A stretch of DNA of 64,000 bases from Trichosphaerium sp. ATCC 40318. Its lineage: Eukaryota > Discosea > Flabellinia > Trichosidae. The stretch covers positions 62,001 through 126,000 of the forward strand of contig JALMLS010000323.1 of the NCBI GenBank assembly GCA_038496445.1, in the 5' to 3' direction. A program made the translations under genes and the position numbers. Below the pieces are notes generated by a model, which was not told the DNA's origin, searched no databases, and saw only the letters and a list, made by a program, of their open reading frames with translations. Position 1 is the first letter of the stretch, and each line of letters opens with the position of its first letter. This document shows, piece by piece, positions 55,191 through 64,000 of this stretch.

Positions 55191-55407
55191 TTAAAGAAGG
55201 AAGTTTAGGATTTGATACATTCCTCAGAGGAAGAAGAAGAAGAGTTGTATTCTCAAGAACAGGTCCAGGTTATCAATCATGGATAACTGTTGAAAGAGAA
55301 TTGGGTCTTGTACCAGCTGGTACCTTTGATTTCCAAATTGTGTTCAAGCTTGGTATTAACTTGAACTTTCGAAATTGTAAGAATAACAACTTTTATTTGT
55401 TTGGGTA
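55191..55407 (+). pseudogene. Orphan exon or gene relic
   Basis: After a plausible acceptor (ATCAG) an open frame gives FKEGSLGFDTFLRGRRRRVV, FSRTGPGYQSWITVEREL and VPAGTFDFQIVFKLGINLNF, then runs to TAA. The composition is that of a folded beta domain, yet no start exon is visible upstream and the next gene begins anew 200 bp later with its own signal peptide. It is either the remains of a gene or an exon whose partners I cannot see. The family is not recognised. Confidence 0.35.
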
Positions 55408-55609
55408 AAACGGTTCAACTTAATGATCTTCCGAATTTAAGTAGTATTCATTAGTATTCATGACTAGCACTAATTCATTGTTCATGCATGTTAGGCTGCA
55501 ACAGTAAACTGCGAAACTTTTTAGAAAGTCTGTGGATTGGTGTCACACTTTTGTCAATTGAAGTAAAATTTCTTTTCTTTTTTATCCTTTTACACGTGAT
55601 TAGTCATTC

Positions 55610-58564
55610 ATGGCAAAAGTACATTGGTTGGTTTTACTAGTGCTAGCTTTATCGTATTGCGAGATAATAGTTGTTGGCCCTGAAACGCCAAATACACGCT
55701 ATGCATCGAGAAAACTTCAAAACTTTTTAACTACTGAGCGTTCCCAATGGTACGTAAGGGTTAGAGTCTATATTTTGTTTGTAAACGTGATGTGATGTTG
55801 TTGTACGTTAACGGCTTCAAACAGGGAAGTAGTACAATTTGATGAGCTAAAACACTCTGAAAGAACATTTTCATCGCAAGAACACGTGATTGGAGTCGTT
55901 ATTGGTTTAAACGATGCTAGACAATTACTGAGAACTTTCGGCATTTTTACACCTAAACTAGACGAATCTAATATTACCATGGAAGGCTACATTGTATCAA
56001 CACATGTAACTGAGGTACGTTTCTATTGAGAAAGTTAAGTAGAATGTTCGGTAGCTTTTTGATCGTTTTCACGTGCGATGTAGACAGTCAAATTGACTTG
56101 CGTGTATTCAAATTCTGGTCGCGGTTTGATTTATGGTGTACAAGATGTGATAGAGCAAATGAAGCTCGCTGTAGTTTTGAATGATGTTTCAGAAGCCAGT
56201 CTTGATTCTGTTTCGGACAAGATTGTTGTTGGAGCTCGCTTTGAGTACAGGGCACTTAAAATAAACATCCCTTGGAACCCTTACAGAGAAGGTATGAATC
56301 TTTAAAAGACACTCCAAAAAGAAAAAGTATAAATCTTGTCACGTGCATCTAACAAGCCGAAAATAGGAATTGCTACCTCTCAACATATTCCAACGTTCAA
56401 GAATCTTACTTTTTGGGACGCCTATCTTGATATGATGGTTGAGAATCGTTTTAACGTCTTATCGTTATGGGGTCTTCATCCTTATCCGTTTATGCTCGAA
56501 CTAGAAAAATGGCCAAAAGCATGCCAATTTGATACAAAAACTCTAGCAGAATGGAAGCTTTATTGGCACGGGCTATTTGATAGAGCACATGAACGCGCCA
56601 TTGATACATTTATAATAGACTGGTACTCTAAAAACATAGCTTAGTATTACTTTGTGTAATTTATGTGTTAAGGAATATCTTTGTTTCGGATGGGTACGCT
56701 GCTGCGTATGATAAAGGTAACTCAACGGTTTTTGTTCCCGTTTGTGAAGTTGTAACAAAAACACAGGCGCTTGGACAGATACGTATCATGGTGCTCATAA
56801 AGCAATAGAATCTGTTGATTACCAGCAAGAGAGTGTATACCAGATGCTAAAAGAATACCCTAACATTGGTGGTATAGGATGGGTATGTGGGATTTTTTTG
56901 AAAGGAAACCTGTTACGTAACAGCATCTTTAGGAATTAGCTGAAGCAATGAATGGAATCTCAATACCAGATCGTATCAATTATGGAAATACCAAGTACTT
57001 TGGTGCTGTTGCTAGAGCGAACAGATCAGTATCTATAATATACAGAGATCCTCAGTTAGGTAAAGATGCAAGTCAAGTAAGGAAAACAATGGAAGAAATG
57101 AGCGAAAAACTAAAAATACCAATCTACCTCCAAGTAAAGTTCGACTGGAGTCACGGGTGTGTACAATACAAATATGTACTATTTGGCTTTAATTAATGTT
57201 TAAATAATAGGCATGGTACTACAATGCTCGTACATTCTGGAAGTGATTCATCTAATACAACAACGAAAATTTACTGGGATCCTCCACCAACAAAGTACAA
57301 ACTAGTTTTTCTTTAATATTTGACCTCCGAGTACTTCTTCATTCTTTAAAAGCAAACGAGACAAAAAATTCCAGGGCTTCCAATATCACTTCTAGAGTTT
57401 CGACGCTTGCGGATTTTTACCTTTTCTGCAATACTATATCGCTACTCACAACGCTTACTGTTTTTCAAAAATAGATACAAAGTCACGTGGATGGTAAGAA
57501 ATGAGGACTTCTTCTTTCTTAGATGGGGCGGTTCAGATTTTATAAAGCGTCATATAGCAAATAATGGGTTTGATTGGGTCGCAGGGTATGTAACAGGATC
57601 AGAAGGACTCATACCTGCTCTGGAATACGCAGAACAAAAAAAATACCAAACATGGAATTTTATGTTCGAAAGACAATGGCTTTTCTACATGCAGGTTAGT
57701 CTTGTTAGCTCTCAATAGTCAAAAAAACATCACCAATAGTATCTTTGTATTCGCTAACATAGCTTTTCTTCAGTGGGGACGGTTGTTGTATGATCCAAAT
57801 ACGTCATCAGATGTCTTTGCTCAAAAGTTTGCTTCTAAATATGGCACAACACTTGATGTTGCTTCAACAATGTTGCAAGCGATAGACCAAGTTGGAACTG
57901 TACCTTTGTCTATTGTTAGATTCGTAGAAAGCCAATCCGATTTTACGTTACACAGTGAAGCGTTTATAGCTCATTCTAAGTTTATCACTATTGATACGCT
58001 TATTGCTTCTCCAACTCTTGATCCTCTGCTTCAAAACATCCAAAAATTTGTCGATGGTGATAGTCCAGGTAATGCTCAAACGCCTGATCTATTTGCTTTG
58101 GAAGTAGAAAAAAATTGTAGTAGTGGATTGGCTCTGCTGAATAAGGTCAGATCATCGCTACCAGCGTCTGCTCATTTGGAAGTTGCGGTAAGAATTTCTC
58201 AGTTTTTTCTTGTTTTTTACATAGAAATCCTTCGCTTACTCACCCTTTATTTTTGTTGTAGGATATTGATTCCTGGGTAGCTTTGGGACGGTATTTTTCT
58301 TCAAAAATCAATGGCGGTATTGCGTTGGCGAAGTACAGAAAGAATGGAGATAAAGATGAAAAGACAAAAGCTGTTAATTATTTAACGCAAGCACTCGATC
58401 AATGGCAAAACCTTGTTAATGCTACGGAATCTCATTTGAGAGTTGGTATCAACTTGCTAGACCTTGGCGCAAGAGGTACAGGTCCTAATGAGAATAAGAA
58501 ATACGCATGGAGTGATCAAATTGAGCTTGTTAAAAAAGACATCCAAACAGCTCAGACCGCATAA
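55610..58564 (+). CDS. Large secreted glycoside-hydrolase-like protein (alpha-glucuronidase/GH67-like architecture)
   Basis: Begins with a signal peptide (MAKVHWLVLLVLALSYCEII). The N-terminal domain, with GPETPNTRYASRKLQNFL and GRGLIYGVQDVIEQMKLA, is the accessory domain that precedes GH67, GH20 and related barrels. The barrel has FEYRALKINIPWNPYR, FWDAYLDMMVENRFNVLSLW then GLHPYPFM, YPNIGGIGWELAEAMNG and IPIYLQVKFDWSHGHG. Further on are FLRWGGSDFIKRHIANNGF and WNFMFERQWLFYMQWGRLLY. The C-terminal helical part ends in SDQIELVKKDIQTAQ. I recall similar proteins as unassigned CAZymes in soil bacteria. Candidate catalytic acids include the Glu of GWELAEAMN and the Asp of VKFDWSHG. About eight introns. 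Substrate unknown, perhaps plant or microbial wall uronides. Confidence 0.6.
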
Positions 58565-58755
58565 ACAAAGTTTGCATTAAAATGAACTCCCCAAGTAGAC
58601 TATAGTTGTATTGTTTTGTTTTCACCTAAGACCTTATACGATCTATCAGTTTGAATCAAGCACTTGATATCGTAATCCTTTTTATTTTTGAACTTTTTTT
58701 GAATGTATATTTTCTTGGTTTTCTGTTGTTTTTGGATTTTTCGTTGCTTTCTGCT

Positions 58756-59788
58756 TTAGTTGAGGTATACTTTCATCACTTGAGTGATTTGAACACGACA
58801 CATTGGGCATGGTTTATTCGTAAATTTAGGAGCGCATTCAGAACACATAACGACATGACCACATGGTATACAAGCATGTGAAGCTTCTTGATCAAGGCAA
58901 ACCTAATAAGTCTTTAACAACAAATACTAAATGATTGGACGCTTTTACAGCATATCACGTGTTAATCACACAGTAAATCACCGACATAAATACTGCGATA
59001 TCAAGCAAGTAAAAACTGACGTACCACACACTCGCTAGCTTCTTCAGAATTCTGTTTTTCTATTTTTTCTTTTTTTGCTAATTCCAACTTTTCTATTTCT
59101 GTCTTGTGCTGAATAATCAACTTATTAATCTCCATTATAGTCAAACTATCATAATCTCCTTTAATAATTTGAGTCATTTCAGTAGGACCATTTGATGTAA
59201 TGGTCCCTGTTGATGAAGAAACAGTTGGATTCATGTTTTGGTTTGGTGTTGTCATCATCGAGTTATTTGCGTTAGTGCTGTTGTTCTGAGTATGCTTTTG
59301 CTCTGCTAGCTTTGTTCTATGATCTTTTGAGCAACACAAGTAGTATCGCTTCTTTATGATATTGAATTGAACTGCCTCTGTACAACCTACAAAAAGATTA
59401 AAGCCGTTCAACGAAACAGAACAAGAATTGAAAAATAATTGATATAGATAGTACCTTCAAGGGCACAAAAGCGTTGTGTACGATGAGGCGTGTGGTTATT
59501 GTATTTTGACCTTGGTTTGTGTTGATGACCCCGATTATGGTTTGAGTAGGTAGAATGAATTAAACTAGAGCGTTGAGGGTAATTTCTAGATCGTGAGTGC
59601 CCTTGATGATGCGAATGGCTTAATCTATGCCCTGAGTCGTTATTGTTACTCCAATCACCACCTTGCGCGTTTTGGTTTCCATAGCGGTACCTTTTGTAGC
59701 ATTCACTACAATAAGAATGTACTTTATGGCCCCTCCTAGCCTTGGGGTTTGCACAACCAGGTGTTTGACAGTTCATATACGGTTCCAT
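58756..59788 (-). CDS. RING-finger protein with N-terminal zinc motif
   Basis: The N-terminus has a small Cys-rich motif (CQTPGCANPKARRGHKVH then SYCSECYKRYRYGN). A His/Ser/Asn-rich low-complexity stretch follows, then a second cluster (RFCALEGC, YYLCCSKDHR) and an Asn/Thr-rich region. Next is a helix, LTIMEINKLIIQHKTEIEK. The C-terminus is a C3HC4 RING: ECVVCLDQEASHACIPCGH, VVMCSECAP, KPCPMCRVQITQVMKVYLN. This RING type, placed at the very end, is that of IAP/MGRN/NEURL-like E3 ubiquitin ligases, which often dimerise through the final residues. Three introns. The substrate is unknown. Divergent from the cysteine peptidase gene. Confidence 0.75.
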
Positions 59789-60017
59789 GCGTGTGTAAGA
59801 ACTTTTGTTTGAATTGGTTAAACAACTTCAATAATTCAGAAAACTCGCCACAAATTCAGTTATATCCGAAGTACTACTCATGTATTAAAAGTAAGTTTTG
59901 AGGTATAATGGAGATATTCAGCAAAGTGTCACAACAATGTCTGTTGGACTTAACTAGGGCCTTTCAGTGATTAGAATTATACATGCAAGACACTCACCTT
60001 GTATGCAATTTTACGAC

Positions 60018-61707
60018 ATGGCAACACCTCAAACACAACCGTCATTTATAAATGAAGTTATAGACGATATAATATCCGATGTTTGTACTCATAGTGATGC
60101 GTACCAGAAATTTGTTGATACATTGCAAAAACCTGAAAATTTGACGTCACATCGTCTTATTGTGCCGCTGTTGAACAGTAAAAAATACAAAACAAAGTCA
60201 TCAGAAGATGGACACGTTTTAGTGCAATCTAAATCGCTACGACAGCGTAGAAATAACAGTTGTGGGTATTACGGCTTGTTTAACGCATCTGTAATTGTAG
60301 CCGCCATTATCGCGAAAGACGAGTCTTGGATGAAAGGTGAGAGGCTGAAATCGCGTAACAGTGGTTTAAAACGCTATGTGTAACCGAAAAACTCAGTAGT
60401 TGGTATTTTTAGTTTGACACTTTACTAACCCTTCGTTTCAGAGCTATTGAACCTTCATCGCGACCGTAGCTTCTTTTGGAGAAACTACACAACAAACATC
60501 GACTTACTCCTTGACCATGCAGCCGAAAAACGAAAAAACGGATCAAACTGGTATCCCTGGATTGATAAAGACATAAAATGTGGTACGGTTAGCTTCAATC
60601 TTTTGATACAGCTTGTTGTTAATCGGTTTATTGTTAGGCGTAATGGAGCGTCCTTACTTAAATTTCTTGCTTGATAATGATCCCATTATGAAGGCACTTC
60701 GCGCTCATCCTCATGTTGGTATTACAAACCTTCCGGAGTTTGGTTTAGGCTCTTTAAAATGCAACGCTTGTTCAAGCAGACTTGACATTCTTGAGGGTAT
60801 TTTTGATGATTTCAGAACTCACGACAAGTACACACACATGTTCATTATGGGACAGACATGTCATTGGTACGAAAAAGAATCGTCTGAATAATAGAATTGC
60901 AACACTCTTCGAAGCAAGATTTTTTTTTCAAAAGCTAAATGATTCTTTAGGGTTAGTGTTGTCATTAATAAATGTGGTGATAAAGTTGAAACTTTATTTT
61001 TTGACTCTAGAAACCACTTTTCTCTAGACATGTCAAAAAAAGATATTCTGGAGCACATAGATAAGCGGATGGAAGGTTACAAGCCAATTACTGATTTTAA
61101 AAGAAAAGTTTGGATTCAAAGTATTGAAGACTCACAATACGTTGTCCCATTATTACATAATTGTGCTACAGGCAAATCAAAGGTACACCAGCAAACCCAC
61201 AGCAACTTCAGTTTTGTCATATCCAGCGTACAAAGACGTTATTTTTTGACACATTTGTAGATTACAACAGAATTGCTTTCACTTAATTTTGACGGATTTT
61301 TAAACCGCTATAAAACAGTCGTAGTGGCACCAACTGAGGATGAAGAATGGTTAGTTCAATTAATACACTGGTTAGAACATTACTACCCACCAGCCATTAT
61401 TGAGTCAAGTATCATCGTACGTCCTTTGCACGTGGTTTTGTAACAGAGTTTAAATTGTTGCTATATCGACTTTCCAACTTCTCGTCGAAACTCCCTGTCT
61501 CCAAATTAGCACCTAATTGACCTTCAATAGAAACCACTTGAAATGTATGGTATTACTTCTTTACGAGACAATATAAAGGTAGAGTTAATCGCATGGGCAT
61601 CTAACATTTGGCGCAAAGTTAATTTTTCAAAACCTAAAGTTACTGTCATTGCTCGTTTTCATAATACAATGCAATGGTTCAAGAAAAACTTACTACCACA
61701 TACATAA
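60018..61707 (+). CDS. Putative papain-fold cysteine peptidase
   Basis: The exons assemble a complete Cys-His-Asp set. The Cys is in RQRRNNSCGYYGLFNASVIV, at the N-terminus of a helix as in papain-fold enzymes. The His is in FIMGQTCHWVSVVINKCGDK and the Asp in VETLFFDSRNHFS, read in frame after phase-matched introns. The spacing and HW/FDSRN wording fit deubiquitinase-like or SUMO-protease-like families, but I cannot name one. The N-terminal 100 residues (FINEVIDDIISDVCTHSD) and the C-terminal 150 (LSLNFDGFLNRYKTVVVAP) are not recognised. An upstream in-frame ATG (59967) is possible. About seven introns. A ubiquitin-related role fits the many ubiquitin-system neighbours, but is inference. Confidence 0.6.
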
Positions 61708-61915
61708 ACAATAAAACTACCGCAATCTCAACAATATAAAAACAGAACAAAAAAATGTACAAAAACAAAGAATTGTAAATTAAATCAAGAAAGATTTTGA
61801 CCGCAATTCCACGTTCTTGATTAACCAAAAGGCTTAAAAAGCAAATTAATATTATTCCCATACGCTATTTGTACTATTTATATCCATTAAAGCGCAAAAA
61901 ACGTAATCTCAAGAG

Positions 61916-63374
61916 ATGACGGATGTAAATGAAGACAGCTTAACCAAATATCGTAAAGAACCATATCAAGAAGGTTTATACGTATCTAACTTGCTTTCAC
62001 TCCCTCCCGAACTACAACATTGCATACTAAACAAATTAAACCATCAGCGCTCTCTATTTCAAGCGTCTGTAACTTGTACACGTTTACGTCAGATTGCTGC
62101 TCTATCAACGTTATTCAGATTATGTACAAAGCCTTCCTACCACGTACGTTATCCCTAAACGCAGTACAGACGCATTTTGACGCTAACACGCTTAATAGAA
62201 AGCAAGTGAGCTTGTTTTTGGCTGTGAGCACTACAGCAGAGGGTGCAAGCCACTAGCACCATGCTGTAAAAAGCTGTATAGTTGTCGGTTCTGTCACGAT
62301 AAGGCTGAAGATCACAAAATAGATAGGTACCTCAAAAAACGCCTTTTACGATTTTTATTGTTAAAATCTCAGCCTCGCTGATTCCACAATTTAAAAGATT
62401 GAACGGCCTAAGGCTTGTGTAAAGTATCACGTATTTTTAAAAGCAACATAAGCGTACAAGACTGTAATAGTCAGAACAGTGCGAATCTAACTACACTAAA
62501 AAAACCCGAACAGTTTTCATTGAAAATTCCGTTGGTTTTGGCCTTTCACGTGATGTCTTCGTAATTTAATAACTTTATTTTAGATATGCTGTAAAGCAAG
62601 TCTTTTGCTATACCTGTGACCACCTTGTACCACAGGGTGAAACATGTACAAATTGCGGTACAAGGTTCGCTCGATATTATTGTGGTATTTGTAAATTTTG
62701 GGATGATACAGTACGCCCTTGTCTTTTGACCAACACCTCTTTAAACCATGCTTATTTATTATTATTAGGAAAGCAAGGATATATATCATTGCAAGCACTG
62801 TGGTCTATGTAGAATAGGTATGTCGTTCACATCTATAGCCTTTTCAATTGGTTGTAGTTCAATTGTTTAATAACGGTCATAGGTCGCGGTTTAGATGTCG
62901 ATTTTAGCCATTGTCATACATGTGGTGTTTGCATGAGTAAAAGGTACAACTTTTTTTTCGCTACTCTTGAGCTTTTGAGCAAGCATGTGTCTATTAAAAG
63001 CTTTTGCAAAAAAAAAAATTAGTCGTTTTAGTATAACTTTTATCAGTCACTGCCTCATTACCAAAGTCATACATGGTACTAACATAAAATAATTTAGGTT
63101 ATATCCAACTCATAAATGCATTCCTGGTAATAATAAGGCAACATGCCCTATTTGTAAAGAGTCAGTATTTTTTTCTGTAAAACCTGTACATTTTTTACTT
63201 TGTGGACATTTGATTCATTTCGAGTGCTTACACAAGTACAATATGGAAAAAATAGCACCCGGAGCAGTTCTTGATTGTCCGAGGTGTGATGAAGAAAAAG
63301 AGGAGAAGGAGAAGGCTAAAAAAGAGGGAAGTAATGAAGAATGTAAAATATCGCATATAAAGGCAACAAATTAA
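61916..63374 (+). CDS. F-box fused to CHY zinc finger and RING (RCHY1/Pirh2-like E3)
   Basis: The N-terminus holds an F-box (SLPPELQHCILNKLNHQRSL then SVTCTRLRQI). After an intron come the CHY finger, CEHYSRGCKPLAPCCKKLYS with CRFCHDKAEDH, and the second part FCYTCDHLVPQGETCTNCG with RYYCGICKFWDD. The CTCHY part CRIGRG, HCHTCGVCMSKR follows. A RING ends the protein: TCPICKESVFFSVKPVHFLL, CGHLIHFECLHKYN and CPRCDEEKEE. RCHY1 proteins are single-chain E3 ligases (p53 in animals, iron and stomatal control in plants). An added Skp1-binding F-box is unusual and could couple the ligase to SCF or itself be a relic. About eight introns, all frame-consistent. Confidence 0.8.
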
Positions 63375-63567
63375 AAAAACTTGTTTGTATCCTCTTTACT
63401 GACTACTAGCGTTATTCCATTTGTACGGAACTGTTTATATTTTCTGTTTGTATTTGATTACTTTGAAAGAAAACTGAAAAGTCACGTGGTTTTTTAATGA
63501 TGTGCCACAAAACTAAACGTAACCAAAATTAGCATTTTTTTCTATCTACATTTTTATTGTTGGTAAT

Positions 63568-64000
63568 CTACAATCGCTTTCCTAACCACTCAAACCCTTC
63601 TTTATAACCAACTTGTTTGACTATACTACACATGAAAACTCGCATAGATCTGGCTCCCTATAACAAGATCCTCAGCAACGAAGACAACTACATATTAAAG
63701 TAAAAAACCAACATACCTCCTCTGGTATTCGATCTATGCCAAGAGCACACTTTAATTGATCTAATCCTACTGCATCCACCATATCTATCTTATTTCCGAG
63801 AATTAAAATGGGTACTTTATCTATAACCTCAGAGCTTAATAAACCCTAGAATCAACAACGTATTAGAATCCAACTTAGAAAACCATTTTAAAAAAACGCA
63901 TACCATTAAAGCAGCCTTAGACTCTCCGAAACGCTCATGATCAGCAGTATCTACAATAAATACAATACCTCCCACCGAGTGAAAATAGCGTTCCCATTGA
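63568..64000 (-). CDS. SAR1: Small GTPase SAR1 (5' part beyond window)
   Basis: SAR1 starts COPII coat assembly at ER exit sites. Visible minus-strand exons give QWERYFHSVGGIVFIVDTAD, HERFGESKAALM, GLLSSEVIDKVPILILGNK with the NKID guanine-recognition motif, DMVDAVGLDQLKCALGIDRI, and the end MRVFMCSIVKQVGYKEGFEW then LGKRL. FMCSIV is the SAR1 form of the SA(K/L) motif and separates it from ARFs. The P-loop, switch I and membrane-binding N-terminus lie outside the window. Introns are short. Ends at TAG 63570-63568. Confidence 0.88.

Overview
The window is nuclear DNA from a compact, intron-rich, AT-leaning eukaryote. Genes lie on both strands and are often separated by less than 300 bp. Most carry many short introns, roughly 45-100 nt, with GTACGT/GTAAGT-like donors and T-rich interiors. 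The gene set is that of a free-living microbial eukaryote: CCT4, NSA2, PEX4, SAR1, INO80C, the GATOR2 subunit MIOS, RCC1, several F-box proteins, a VKOR-thioredoxin fusion, and secreted carbohydrate-active enzymes. I cannot place the lineage. An amoebozoan, an early-diverging fungus or another protist would fit; animals and land plants look unlikely. All exon structures were deduced by eye from frame, splice signals and family similarity.

Layout. 0-9 kb: end of a W-repeat/J-domain gene, NSA2 (-), glycerol-3-phosphate dehydrogenase (+), a W-repeat nuclease gene (-), VKOR-Trx (+), a canopy/saposin-like ER protein (-). 9-20 kb: SPFH/vault-like protein (+), C2 protein (-), CCT4 (+), a HEAT-like protein (+), PEX4 E2 (-). 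20-36.6 kb: MIOS (-), RCC1 (+), F-box-like gene (-), a tRNA-Phe/tRNA-Leu pair, F-box/NHL (+), bacterial-type retropepsin-like protease (+), PX protein (-), F-box/TPR (-), INO80C (+), MANF-like ER protein (+). 36.6-39.3 kb: the largest stretch with no supportable gene. 39.3-50 kb: small unknown gene (+), a nuclease-less W-repeat gene (-), a PARP4-tail-like gene (+), GH172/DUF2961 (-), LRR protein (-), the largest W-repeat nuclease gene (+). 51-58.6 kb: GH12-like enzyme with lectin domain (+), second tRNA pair, GPALPP1/DUF3752 (-), an orphan exon, a large secreted glycoside-hydrolase-like protein (+). 58.7-64 kb: RING protein (-), papain-fold cysteine peptidase (+), F-box-CHY-RING fusion (+), SAR1 (-, cut by the window end).

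The most striking item is a dispersed family of four genes (1-717, 4405-6704, 40145-42023, 46678-50101) built from a repeat of about 60 residues ending in W. The repeats are joined to different C-termini: a J-domain, a Vsr/DUF559-like PD-(D/E)XK nuclease (two genes), or nothing. Two of the three N-termini inside the window look clearly like mitochondrial presequences and the third plausibly so. This could be an organelle-directed DNA-binding nuclease system. Other themes are GC-AG introns whose donor is GCACGTG, a duplicated dicistronic tRNA pair whose Leu anticodon differs between copies, and several F-box proteins with different partner domains.
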